64,000 bases of DNA, taken from contig NC_089434.1 of the NCBI RefSeq assembly GCF_026210795.1, forward strand, positions 2,666,001 to 2,730,000, given 5' to 3'. The notes beneath the pieces are model-generated. The model searched no databases. It was not told where the DNA came from and was given only the letters and a program-made list of their open reading frames with translations. Positions 21,081-32,471 of this stretch are shown piece by piece; the first letter of the stretch is position 1, and each line of letters begins with the position of its first letter. The position numbers and the translations under genes were made by a program. Source of the DNA: Rhizophagus irregularis. Taxonomy: Eukaryota; Glomeromycota; Glomeromycetes; Glomerales; Glomeraceae.

Positions 21081-22400
21081 TTTAAAGTCATTCGATTAAT
21101 ATAACGTTATATGAAGGCTTGGAAGTGTTTTATTAAAAAAAAATGCACTTACTCGGTCCATTTCGAGTATGAGATTTCATCAGTTATCAGTTGTTTGTAT
21201 TGTGCGTGCTTGAAATATAAAAAAAATTGTAAATATCAAACCCAATAACATAACAGCAGCAAAATAACTGTTCATACTTTGTCAATTGTGAAAATGAACT
21301 TCTAAAAGGAATAATAGCATCTATTTTCAAGGGGCAAAACTGCGCGTCCACCCAGTACGGAAACTTTAACAATCACAACTTTATATCTCACTGCAGTCTT
21401 CTTCTTAATAATTCCAAGCTTGAAAACCTTTTATAAATAATTATTGACTTGTCAACAACATGTTATAAGTTCTTGGAAAAAGATGTTAATAACAATATTG
21501 ATCGAGAGAAAGTCGAATTCACAGACTTTTACTTAATTCAGCCACATTTATATTCAAAATAGTAAGCTTTTTCTTAAAAATTAATTTAATCCTGATATTT
21601 CCTTCGATTTTCAAATGATTTTAAATGATTAAACTCTTCGTGAATGTAAGTCAACAAGTGTGACAAATAAAATGAGATTATATGACGTCGCTGTAGTTTA
21701 CCTTACTGAAGACATTTATTGAAGAGTATAAAAACAAAAGATCGGGCTGATTACTACAATAAAGAAAATGATTATTTGAAAAACTACCGTCATGTCTAAT
21801 CAAATGTACACGTAAAATTACTTTGGCTGGCAAAAAGTAAATGTGTATTATATACCATATTTATAAATAAGGCCGTGAATCAAAATTTTAACTATAAAAG
21901 ACCTAATATTAATAAAATTTTATCTTCTCCACCCTGTCCAAAACTCACCTATGAAGATAATACTAAATATACTATCCTCCAAAAAATGGTTACGGAAATA
22001 ATTGGCAACTTAGCTTTATTCATTTATCGATTTTTGATATGTATTGGCGCAGTATTTTTGTTATAAATAACAACAATGCTGCGCCGATTTATGCGAATAT
22101 ACCCATTAACCATTTATAATTGTGAAATTTTATTGATCTTTTTAAGTTGGTATGACTTGGTTGGTTACGGAGAACAGCGAATAAATATTGTAAATACTGC
22201 ATGCAGTACGTTAATCTATCTATAACAGATAATGACAATCATTTTTCATTTTTTTTAAAATACACGCGTGAGATAATGTCGAAATTATATTGTTAATAAA
22301 TTGAGTACAACTGTTATTGGTGATGTTTTGCGTCGTCCTTCCTTACGTAATGTTGATTTACTACATAGGCGTAAAATTAATATTTGGTACAAAATTATTA
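21081..22400. other. Intergenic stretch with a possible decayed ORF
   Basis: A 63-codon frame at 21875-22066 starting with GTG (VNQNFNYKRPNINKILSSPP) reads like protein but lacks an ATG and a context. Nothing else was identified. Confidence 0.35.
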
Positions 22401-22551
22401 AGTGATGAAACATTCGATCTTTTTACGGAAAATAATTTCGATCTATCGAATATATAGGAATTGTTCTGCTCATTCTTTTATAATACTATTCATAAAAATA
22501 CTTAATAATCAAACTCAGACATTAGATATTCTTTATGAATATAGAAATTAT

Positions 22552-22763
22552 TGTCCGGAGCGAAGCGAAGGACTATATATGTCTACGCACTATGATGATC
22601 TATGGAAATAACGTGTAAATTTTCAATCACATGAGTTTCTCTGTCCAGGAATTCCAAGACGTTATGCTGCTAATCAGCAGAAAATTACCGGAATTCCAAG
22701 GCGTTATGCTGCTAATTAGTAGAATATCGCTACATCTTTATTTATTATACTTCGCTCCGGACT
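22552..22763. repeat. Short element bounded by inverted GTCCGGAGCGAAG
   Basis: GTCCGGAGCGAAG at 22553-22565 is repeated in reverse complement at 22750-22762 (CTTCGCTCCGGAC). A related GTCCGGAACGAAG occurs at 18533. No target duplication was identified, so transposition is not shown. Confidence 0.45.
22648..22731. repeat. Two-copy 42-bp tandem repeat
   Basis: GGAATTCCAAGRCGTTATGC starts at 22648 and again at 22690. Each unit contains the palindromic CTGCTAATCAGCAG or its derivative. It lies inside a weak open frame (22631-22936) that I do not accept as a gene. Confidence 0.65.
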
Positions 22764-23170
22764 TACAACGGTTCCCGTTTCCTAGTATTTTAGAACAAAT
22801 AATGAATCAAATTGGGGATAAGGAGGACGCTCGGAGAAAGAAAAGAAATTCCGCGTTGTATATATATATAATATTGAAAAATCATGATATAACAGTCGTA
22901 GAAGGAAAAATATTAAATTTCTATAATGATATATAAAGTAGATGTAGCGAGATATGCACATGATTTCGTTGTCTTGCTAAATAAGGTTTATCAATTCTAA
23001 TTTGTTTATAATATTTTTCATGTATGAATTGTATGAATTTCTGAATTACAAATCTTTTAAGGTTGATCTCTCAAATGTTACACATTGTACCTAATATTGT
23101 TACAGTATGTGAGTTCCTTTTGTCGGTTCCTAATGAGATGAATTCGCGGCTATAAAAACTACAGATACTG

Positions 23171-23184
23171 TATAAAAGGGGCTT
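23171..23184 (+). promoter_or_regulatory. TATA-box-like sequence before the N-rich ORF
   Basis: TATAAAAGGGG lies about 170 nt upstream of the first in-frame ATG of the N-rich ORF and would fit a core promoter. Function inferred from the motif alone. Confidence 0.3.
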
Positions 23185-23343
23185 TATTCAACAAAAAAAA
23201 TTGGTTTCTATTCTTTTAAAAATTTTCTTATTTATTATGATGAATCCCCTTTAAATAATAATATCAATAATATCCAAGATAGATTTATTATTGATAATAG
23301 TGGGTTTAATATTTATTCTAGTGATTTACCACAAACAAATGTT

Positions 23344-23808
23344 ATGCAAATAGAACAACATTCATCAAATACTCTTAATAACAACTTAAATATTTCTTAT
23401 GGCATTCCAGTATCTTACGCAACTAATAATTATGAACGACAATCCATGACCCCTTCTATAAATAATGAACGTGTTATTTCAACATCTACTATACAATCTA
23501 ATCCTGCTGCAAACTCATCAAATTCATCCTATACGCCATATAATTCCAATCATAACGTTAATACTCCATCGCTAAATTTTAATAATCCCGGAACATTTAG
23601 ATTTGAGATTCCGGGATTCGTAATTGTCGTTATACCTACTACGCCTACCACAAATTCAACTAGTTTAAATACGCAAAATCAATTTCAACAGGAGCATACT
23701 TACTCAAATATCACTAACGATAATTCGCACACTCAATTTCAACAACAACAACAAAATTTTCTTGATGTAAATGGTTCATTTATCAATTTCAATAACTTTC
23801 GTGGGTAA
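23344..23808 (+). CDS. Asn/Gln-rich low-complexity protein, start uncertain
   Basis: A 154-aa open frame rich in Asn, Ser, Thr and Gln from the first in-frame ATG. A less polar island (GTFRFEIPGFVIVVIPTTP) in the middle is followed by Q-runs and ends FNNFRG. The same frame stays open and protein-like upstream to about 23177 (for example DRFIIDNSGFNIYSSDLPQT) without an ATG. The true protein may therefore begin in an unseen exon, or its start was lost by a frameshift near the ATGATG at about 23230. No signal or membrane segment. Composition suggests a disordered regulatory or prion-like protein, but that is speculation. Confidence 0.5.
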   Translation: MQIEQHSSNTLNNNLNISYGIPVSYATNNYERQSMTPSINNERVISTSTIQSNPAANSSNSSYTPYNSNHNVNTPSLNFNNPGTFRFEIPGFVIVVIPTTPTTNSTSLNTQNQFQQEHTYSNITNDNSHTQFQQQQQNFLDVNGSFINFNNFRG

Positions 23809-24113
23809 CACTTTCTGATTTAAGTAATATAACATACAGTATACTATATGCTATTCTACACATCTATTTTTCCTATCATTATACTATATTTTATTTTGAT
23901 ATTTTTATATAAGGAGAATTTTATAGGTTATTTATTAGCAATATTTATTATTAAGGTTAATTTTATGATGTATTATCATGATTAAATAAAATTTATCGTT
24001 AAAATAATTAAAACTACGTGATAACTTTTTTTATGTGAAGTTTAATAGAATGATGACTGACTGATTGGAATCCGGAACGGCACATTATTGATGCGTTAAA
24101 TTAATTTGATTTC
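23809..24113. other. Intergenic stretch, nothing recognised
   Basis: AT-rich 3' flank of the N-rich ORF; nothing seen. Confidence 0.4.
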
Positions 24114-25067
24114 CAAAATTCTTGTAGAGAATCGTAAGCGATTTTTAATAACCTTTCTCAGAGATACTCACCAAACTAAAAGGTTGCTTTATTATCAATT
24201 TTGGCCTCTTTTTTTCTAACATTCACTTTATGTACTTTATCTTTCGAAGAACAATCGCTTTATGATGAATTTTTAAAGCAAACTAATTTATATGGGAATT
24301 ATAAAGCTTTAATTTGGGCCAACATTAACTAACTTTTTGCAGGGATAAACGAGGTAGTACTCCGTGACTTTCTTATTATAATACCTATATAAATTATGCA
24401 AGCTTAATTTTTTTAAAAAAAAGGGATGAGAATTTTTTTTAAAAAAATGCAGGATCGCCTATCAATAATATGGACCAGGGAGAGAAGGAGTTGATACGTT
24501 GAGGCCATACCAATTGGATTTTCTGTTTAACACGAATTTTTATTGAAAAAAGAGGGGGGGTGCCAAAAATAATTTTCAAAATTTTTTAAAACTATTATTA
24601 ACTATCAAATTTTGAAAATATGAGGGAAGAGGAGTAAAAAACAAAAAAAATCAAAGACTTTTTCTTTTTTTGATGTTATATAAACTTGGAATTTTTGAGA
24701 GGGGAGGGGGGATTGTTAAACAAAATTCTTGTAGAGGAGAATCGTTAACTGACGATGATTGTGTGCTTTTTAATAACCCTCAGGAACACTCACTAAACTA
24801 AAAGATTGTTTTTTATCAATTTATCCAACACTTACCTTATGTGATCTCTGAACTTTATCTTTCAAAGAACGGTCGAGAATTTTAAAGCAAACTAATTTAT
24901 GTGAGAATTACAAAGCTTTAATTTGGGCCTACATTAACTCGCTTTTTTAGGGGATATGGTGAACGAGGTAGTACTCCGTTATAATACCTATATAAATTAT
25001 GCGAGCTTAAATTTTTTTAAAAAAAGGGATGAGAATTTTTTTTAAAAAAATGCAGGATCGCCTATCA
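24114..25067. repeat. 350-bp direct duplication with 256-bp spacer
   Basis: Copy 1 (24114-24464) and copy 2 (24721-25067) both start CAAAATTCTTGTAGAG and end AATGCAGGATCGCCTATCA. Shared inner blocks include AAAGCTTTAATTTGGGCC, GAACGAGGTAGTACTCCGT-type sequence and AAGGGATGAGAATTTTTTTT. They differ by many substitutions and small indels. The ends lack TG/CA and no reading frame is conserved, so this looks like a tandem segment duplication or two copies of one non-coding repeat, not an LTR pair. Confidence 0.75.
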
Positions 25068-26260
25068 TTCTTAGAGATCTAACTAATAATCTCAAAATAT
25101 AATGCATTATAAATAATTAGCATATGAAATGTAAGAAAATCTTAGTATACTAATATATTGAAGACCCTGTTAAATGTATATTAAGAAGTAATTGTAGTAC
25201 GATACGCTAGTTAAAAATTATGTACGACGACAGAACATAATATATCTAATACTTCCTCAAAAATAAAGTTTTTGACTTCTGAAGTTCTGAACAAATGAAT
25301 AAAATCATCATAATAATACTTGCACGTAACTTTCAATGCTACTCATTAATTTGCTTCGAACTCGCATAACTGATAATTTTTTTGCCGTTCGTATGATATA
25401 CCTTAATTATGAGTATACAATTTCGATAATTAAAGAAGTGAATTTTTGTTAATAATAAAACAAATTGGATACTATTTATTGTATATTTATTTTTGTGATC
25501 AAAAATATAATAGATTTTCATATTTGTAATATTTGTTTAAGATTTTGAATTTTAACGGAAAATTTATTTCATATTAATATTATCAGTTATGAATAACAAA
25601 GATAAATAGGCTGAATATAACTCGTTTTACAAAACAAAAAGGATTTCAACCAATGTTAATAATATTGATCGACCTTAACATTTGGTACAACGTTATGTGA
25701 TTCAATTTTTCTACTGATTTGTAAACGGACGGTACTTATTAAATTACTTTCCTTATATCGTAGTAGCTAATTAAACCCGTGTAACAATCCATAAGATCAC
25801 ATTTTTACACAACATAAAAAAGATAAGAATTTTCTCCCACCTTTTTATTTTTTTCATAAAAAAGAAATGATTCAAAGTAAGTAATGCATTAAACCTTTTT
25901 AATGTATGATGATGTTTTCTTTGAAAAATATTCTTTCTAAAGAAAAATAATAAATTTAAAAAAAGAAGGTTACATTAAAAAAAAAAGAGGCAATAAAAAA
26001 GGTTACATCAAAATAAAAAAGTAAAATAAATAATCTTTATGTATTGGTTGGGTTTAATTGTTACATTGTTTACGAAAACGTAAATTTTATTTTAATTAAA
26101 AAATTCCTAATGAATAATATTGTATGTGTATTATTGTAAGTATGTATATTATTTCATTAAATCTGTATTCTGTAACTGTCGTACATTTGTATGTCGTATT
26201 TCAAATTCGTTCATGTGCATTTTCGGTTGTTTATTTCATATAAAATGAAAACCGAATTTT
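25068..26260. other. Intergenic stretch, nothing recognised
   Basis: AT-rich with several short A/T runs; no gene found. Confidence 0.45.
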
Positions 26261-26261
26261 T

Positions 26262-26365
26262 TTTTTGGATTTTTTTTTGTGAAATAATTATCTCTCCCAT
26301 TTCCTTATCCCTACCTCTCTTTATTTTTTTTCCTTCCTTCCTTCCTTTCTTTCTATCCTCTATTA
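26262..26365 (+). promoter_or_regulatory. Pyrimidine-rich promoter tract
   Basis: A T/C-rich run (including CCTTCCTTCCTTCC) lies about 130-235 nt upstream of the start codon of the secreted Ala/Pro-rich protein. Such tracts are common near start sites of well-expressed fungal genes; the role here is inferred. Confidence 0.4.
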
Positions 26366-26496
26366 AAAAATTTTTTCTTGATGTTATTCAAGATTAAATT
26401 TCTTAATTAAAATCATCCATTCATTCATTCACTTATTACCGTAATTTTAAAAATAAAAATCCTTTAATAATTACCTTTAAAAAAAAAAATTAAAAT

Positions 26497-27324
26497 ATGG
26501 GAAGAAGAAAATTATTTAATGGACCTCTCTCTTCAATATTAACGTTAATAACGTTATTATTTTTGATATCATTTGTTGTTGGTCAAGCACCTGCACCAGC
26601 TGTTCCTGCTCCCGCTCCCGCTCCCGCAAAAGCCCCTGCTAAGGAAGCAGATGCTAAAAAAACCAAAGAACCCGCAAAAGCCAATACTAAAGCTCCAGCT
26701 AAAGGAAAAGCAAAGGAAGATGATGCAAAGAATGCAAAAGATGCAAAGGGTGCAAAGGGCGCAAAAGATGCAAAGGGTGCAAAGGCAAAGGTTGACCCTA
26801 AAGCTGCTAAAGCTCCAGCTCCCCCAGCTGCCGCAGCTCCACCACCTCCACCAGCTCCACCAGTTCCAGCTCCAGCTCCAGCTCCAGCTCCAGTTCCAGC
26901 TCCAGACCAAAATTTAGCAAAACAATGTAATGATTGTTGGACTAATAAGAGATCAGAATTACCAGCTTGTAAGGGAATATCGAAGGATGAATTTACGGCA
27001 TTTAATAAATCACCTAATTCACCAAAAGTTGCCAGTTGTTTATGTTTATTTGCCAATAGTATGGCATCAGTTTTTGATAATGAATGTAGCGCTGTTTGCG
27101 TTGATCAAAAACTTATTACTGACCTCAATAATCAAGCATCTCAATATAAAACTGCTTATAAATGTGATGATAAAGGTAATTCTATATTGGGCTCTAGTAG
27201 TAATCTTGTTGGAGGATCTGGAAATCAAACAGCCTCTGCCATTTCAAATAATATTAATGAAAATAATATGGTCCTCGGATTATCTTTCATGATTGGAATG
27301 GTTTTATTCTTAATCTTTAATTAA
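26497..27324 (+). CDS. Secreted, probably GPI-anchored Ala/Pro/Lys-rich protein with 8-Cys domain
   Basis: Single-exon 275-aa protein. An N-terminal signal peptide is visible (ILTLITLLFLISFVVG, cleavage likely before QAPAP). Residues about 30-140 are low-complexity: Pro-Ala runs flank a Lys/Ala block with repeated KDAKGAK-type units. Residues about 145-225 form a compact domain with eight Cys (QCNDCW, PAC, SCLC, ECSAVC, YKC), spaced unlike the CFEM pattern I know. The tail is a hydrophobic segment (MVLGLSFMIGMVLFLIFN) ending at the C-terminus, as in GPI-anchored proteins. Expected at the cell wall or outer plasma membrane. The P/A/K region keeps several antisense and off-frame ORFs open; these are shadows. 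Confidence 0.8.
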   Translation: MGRRKLFNGPLSSILTLITLLFLISFVVGQAPAPAVPAPAPAPAKAPAKEADAKKTKEPAKANTKAPAKGKAKEDDAKNAKDAKGAKGAKDAKGAKAKVDPKAAKAPAPPAAAAPPPPPAPPVPAPAPAPAPVPAPDQNLAKQCNDCWTNKRSELPACKGISKDEFTAFNKSPNSPKVASCLCLFANSMASVFDNECSAVCVDQKLITDLNNQASQYKTAYKCDDKGNSILGSSSNLVGGSGNQTASAISNNINENNMVLGLSFMIGMVLFLIFN

Positions 27325-29182
27325 AAAAAATAATTTATTATAAAAATAATTATATATATATATATAGTGATTGCACCTGGGGTGTTTATTATTTCATTTG
27401 TATCTATTATTGTATCTCTTTGATTTTGTAGAATACATTTTTATAGAATATTTGGGTTTTTTTTTTTAGCTAATTATAATAATTTTTAATTACGGTAATT
27501 TATTAAACAACTCTTTACTTTCTATAAAAGAAACGTAAATTTTATTAAATTTGTTAAAAATTTTTTTTTCAATTGTTTTAATTGTTCCATGTTTGATTTG
27601 AGTGTAATCATGCTTTATTTACTCTATCATGCTTCTACGCACATTAATCCATTCGTTAAAGACAATTTAACGTGTAATATTTTGTAACACAATGTGTTTA
27701 TATGCAAAATGCAAAGACAAAGAGGATTAAGTTTTGTATTAGGTCAAGAAAAACAATGTTATCTTTGTCTGCTCTCATCTGTGATTCCAGAAATCGAGGA
27801 TTCAGAGTATTCAGCGATCCTATTATTGGTATACAACCATCTTGATAATCGAATTTATGGGTAATAAATTTAATTATTAGGTAACATATCAGATAACATG
27901 TAAACGAATAAACAATTTTTTTTTTGAATGATCTATCTTGATAATAGCATCTAACTAAAAGAATATAAGCTTGACCTTTATCTGTTTGCGGTTAATATAT
28001 GAAAAAATCATATAATTGGTTTAATGTGCGTACAAAAGTGTAAATGTGTAATGATGTAATTTCAGAATGGATTATGTATTACAAGGTCTTCTTGTGATTT
28101 TACAAAGAAAAATCGAAAAAGAATATTAGTTTGCATGATCGAACGAAACATTATTAATTCTATTACAAATGTAACCAAAGTTTATATTTTTTGCGTTCTA
28201 GTTCATGTTACTTTTTAATTATTCACAAGCTAACTATTGAAAATGAAATTAATTGATATCGATTCACAAATTTTGAATGTTTATATTGAATCGGTCATAT
28301 TTCGATTCTAGAATACATACCGTACCGCACTGCATAAGTTAATTAAGTTATCCCCCCCCCCTTAAGAATATCTCAATCTATAATACGTACAGTAGCAGTT
28401 GATTTATGCCGTATAATAAAGGTAGTGACAATAGTTAATAGATATTAAGTAATATTTTAGGGGAGGGTTAATACAAAAGCATTTTTATTGGTCAAAAATC
28501 AATATATTATGTAATTGAATATTATTGGTTTACTCAAAGGAAAAGCTTCTTATGAAAATGATATTTCATATATATTAGTTTTAAGTATTATCAGGATGGA
28601 AGTTGTAACCGAGGTACAGTATATACAATTTCTAAACCAGTTACTGTATTTCGAGATATGTTGTGCAGTGTGATTCGGCCCTTTTATTGTATAGTGGTGA
28701 ATGGCGATTCTTGGTAATTTATTGATTCCATCAAGTATATATACACAGTATTAAATAACTATTTTCTACGGACGTTCAACAGTAAATCATTTGGAAATAC
28801 AGAATCTTGATTCTCCAATTCATCAATATCCTCGATACTACTGTATATAAAAATCGGTTATCGGAATGATTTAATTCGATAGTGGATAAATTTTATCCCA
28901 TTATCTGTTGTTGTATTGTACAATATTTAAATTTTTATTTATTTATATTATTCACATATGGTAGTTATGAGTACCCCGATCTCTATAAGAGTATACACTA
29001 TAATAATTTTGGCCAAATATCAAATTTTGGCAAAACTTAGCACCAGGCGTAACGCCGATCGGTTGATGAATTGAATACACATGATAATTGATAATCAGCA
29101 ACTTTGTGCTACGTCGATTAAATATAAAAATGATATACTAAAAAAAACGATCAACTTTTTTTTTTCTCTCTTTCCATTTAAA
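27325..29182. other. Intergenic stretch
   Basis: No gene seen. A C9 run lies at about 28352-28360. TTTTGGCCAAA/TTTTGGCAAAA and AGCACC near 28996-29045 resemble the interior of the MITE at 13002. Confidence 0.45.
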
Positions 29183-31222
29183 ATGAAAGTTATTATAACG
29201 GGAGCTTCTGGTTTATTAGGACGTGCTGTTTACAAAACTTTTAAGGAAACAAATTCAAATTATGAAGGTATTTTTTATCAAAGATTATAAGATTATAACT
29301 TATATTATAAAGTTTTTTAAATTTTTGATTTTCCAATTTTTTTTTTTTTCAAATTTCATTCATTCATTTCAATTATTTTAAATGATTTCTGTAATAATCA
29401 TAATTTATTTTTATTTAAAAAATCTTATATAGTTATTGGACTTGCAAAAACCAGAGTAAAAAATGATTTAAAACAGGTTATTCTTATCATGATCAATTAT
29501 GATCAATTTTCAAATTTTCTTCAAATTTCTTCAAATTTCTTAAAAAATTATCTTATATTTTTAACTGATTGTAAATTTTTTATCTTCTTTTAATAAAGTT
29601 GGATTTAACTGATAAAGCAGCTGTTGAATCATTCATTGAAGAAATTAAACCTGATGGTAAATCTCCTTTTTATAAAGTAACTGAATAAATAAATAAAATC
29701 TTTTTGGTTAAAATAAAAAATTCAATTTATTTTTTTTTTTTAAAAAAAAAAGTAATTATTCATAGTGCTGCCGAAAGAAAACCTGATGTAGTAGAAAAAA
29801 ATCAAGAATTAGCTTATGAGGTAAGTTATAATCTTTTGGGACAATAGTTATATGAATGCTAAATGCATTTACAAAGGATATCTTAATATTTTACATTATT
29901 TTCATTATTTTACATTAATAATAAATTTGATTGATAGTTAAACGTAAATACAACGGAACACCTTGCTAAATTATCATTAAAATACAAATTTTCATTAACT
30001 TATATTTCAACGGATTATGTATTCGATGGAAAAAATCCTCCTTATGAAGTTGATGATACACCTAATCCAATAAATCTATATGGTAAATGTATTTACCAAA
30101 CTGATGGGATGGATAGATATAAAGAGTATTTCGAATTTTTGGTTGACTTTAATTTATTGTTAATTTAGGAAATACAAAATATCAAGGAGAATTAGCCATA
30201 CAAAAAATTAATCCCGATAGTATAATCTTAAGAATACCTCTATTGTAAGTATTTTAACCAATTTTTTGAAAATGAGAAATTTTTAATCTGAATCGTATAC
30301 TTAGATACGGTGAAGCCGAATCTCCCGCTGAATCAGCTGCGAATATATTGATTGATTCTGTAAAGGTAATGTTGATATTAATTGGATTTGTGCGTGAAAA
30401 GATTTTGTAATGGTCGGCTACGATTTTTGAAGCACCAGAATCTATAAAAATCAGATGAATCGCATTATTTGCTTCAATTAAATATTTATTAATATTGGAT
30501 TTTTATTTTAGGATTCATCAAAGAAGACTGAAATAAATAATATTTCCAAAAGATATCCTACAAATGGTAAATATACCTGCCTTTTATAATAATAATATTT
30601 CTTTTTTTTATATATAATGAATTTTTGAATTCAAAATCTTGAACTTAAATTAATTTAGTCGAAGATGTCGCTAGAGTAATTAAAGATCTTACAGGTATTT
30701 AATTAAATCGATCCTTTTTATTCTCTCTAAAATTTACTTTTAGTAAAAATAATAATTTATTTTATTATAGTGAAAAGTGTTGAACAAAATGTTCCAATAA
30801 AAGGAATATTTCATTTTACCGCAAATGAAATGTTTACAAAATATGAAATATGTAGTAAGTCCTTAAATATATATATATATATGAATTAGTATTATTATAA
30901 AATCTTTTTTTTTTACTTATTCATTCCTTTAATATTTTTTTTTATTTTTTTTTAGAAACTTTTGCTAAAATATTGAATTGTTCAAGTGACCATTTAATTC
31001 CGCTTGATTCACAACCGCCTTCAGCTGCAGGTAAGTTATCGATAATTTATTATTTGTCTAAATAATATAATTATTAATACTATATTGTTATTATACTATT
31101 TTTTTTTTATAGCGAAACAACCTTTTGATAGTCATTTATCAACCAAGAGACTTGAAGAATTGGGTATTGATACAAAATGTGTCGGGTTTGAAGAATGGTG
31201 GACTAAATATCTTGGAGTATGA
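29183..31222 (+). CDS. RmlD/MAT2B-like NAD(P)-dependent reductase
   Basis: Twelve short exons (first 29183-29267, last 31113-31222) join without a frame break into a 298-aa protein starting MKVIITGASGLLGRAVY. The Rossmann nucleotide motif GASGLLG is at residues 7-13. HSAAERKPDVVE, the STDYVFDG signature and the catalytic Tyr-x3-Lys pair (YGNTKYQGE) follow in the order seen in dTDP-4-dehydrorhamnose reductases and the methionine adenosyltransferase 2 regulatory beta subunit. In fungi without rhamnose the MAT2B-like role in S-adenosylmethionine synthesis is the usual annotation; which applies here is inferred. Cytosolic, no signal peptide. Length is a little below human MAT2B. The next gene is convergent. 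Confidence 0.9.
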
Positions 31223-32471
31223 TTATTAGAATATAATTATTTGAATATAATTAGTAATTTGATTGAAAATTTTTTTTTTTTGTCAAAACATTTGTGTAAC
31301 TTTTTAAATTATTGTTAGAATGTTGGATTATAAGGTTCGATCGATATTATTCTGCATCGATCGATATTATAATCAAAAAGATTCTCTCCCAATTGATCAA
31401 AATCATTTTATTTTATTGGATAAACCTATTTATAACGGTCTTTGACTTTTATAGTTAATCCCTTTACCCAAATAAATACTTTTTTTCATTTTGTATTTCC
31501 TAAAAAAGTTTAAAAAAGTTTTACAAATTAAACGAAAAAGTAAGTAAAAGAAATAAATAACATACGTATATCACGATCATGATGATATTATTCATGTGAA
31601 AATTCTAATTGTTTGAAAAAAAAAAATAATAATAAAAAAATTGTTTATGGCTTTTTTTTTGTTTTGATTAAACAAATAAGGAGAAAAAAATCGTGCTGTT
31701 TTTAAGTTTATACATAATCTTTTTAAGATAAGCTAATTATAAATTTTTTTTTTATTATCCCCCCCAAAAAAAAATCTTTTTTTTTAATCGTAAGTTTTTT
31801 TTTTTTCGAAATTTTTGACGGTTAAACGTTTTGCACGTTCATTCGTCCGGGTAATCGCCCAATCATCCTTAAAATTGACAATAATAATCAATAACAATAC
31901 AATAAAATAAACACAGTAAATAAATGCGCACTTAAATGAAATACAATAATAAATCAAATAGATAGATGATTGAAAACAAATTTTTGATTGATAAAATTAA
32001 TGTTTGAATACGTTAAATAGTAAATACGTTTTGAAAATATATAAATTCTATTTTTTTTTTATCAGCATATATATACATTGGTCATTGAAGGAAACAATAT
32101 TTAAATGCACCTACAAATTTTTTATGATTTTTATTTTCACTGTGAATGAAAAAGAATATCTTTGTATGAAAAATATATTGGAATGAGAAGAATATCTTTG
32201 TATGAAAAATCTTTTGTGTGAAAAAAAATATGTATATATCTTGATATAAAAAGTATCAAAATCATTTAGAATGTATCTTTATTAAATTCTACAGTTGTAA
32301 AAAAAAAAATAATTGAAAAAAAAATACACAATGAAAGAAAATATTTATATATAAAGTTTTTTTTTTTTGGATGATGAAAGTCGAGATTATCATTTACAAC
32401 CTTCAATATGTTATAATTAAATGTTATAAATATATAATAATATGAGAGAGGATATACATATATATATAAAT
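31223..32471. other. Intergenic stretch between convergent genes
   Basis: Contains 3' flanks of both neighbours, a doubled TCGATCGATATTAT (31336 and 31360 area) and a doubled AGAATATCTTTGTATGAAAA (about 32151 and 32189). No gene seen. Confidence 0.45.

Noticed and set aside
24114-25067. Direct 350-bp repeats as LTRs
   Set aside because: The spacer is only 256 bp, no primer-binding site or TG/CA ends are visible, and the ends do not show a target duplication.
26569-27056. Large antisense and off-frame ORFs over the Ala/Pro/Lys-rich gene
   Set aside because: They result from the repetitive GCN/CCN/AAR codons of the real gene and give only low-complexity Trp/Ser, Leu/Gln or Ala/Gly runs.
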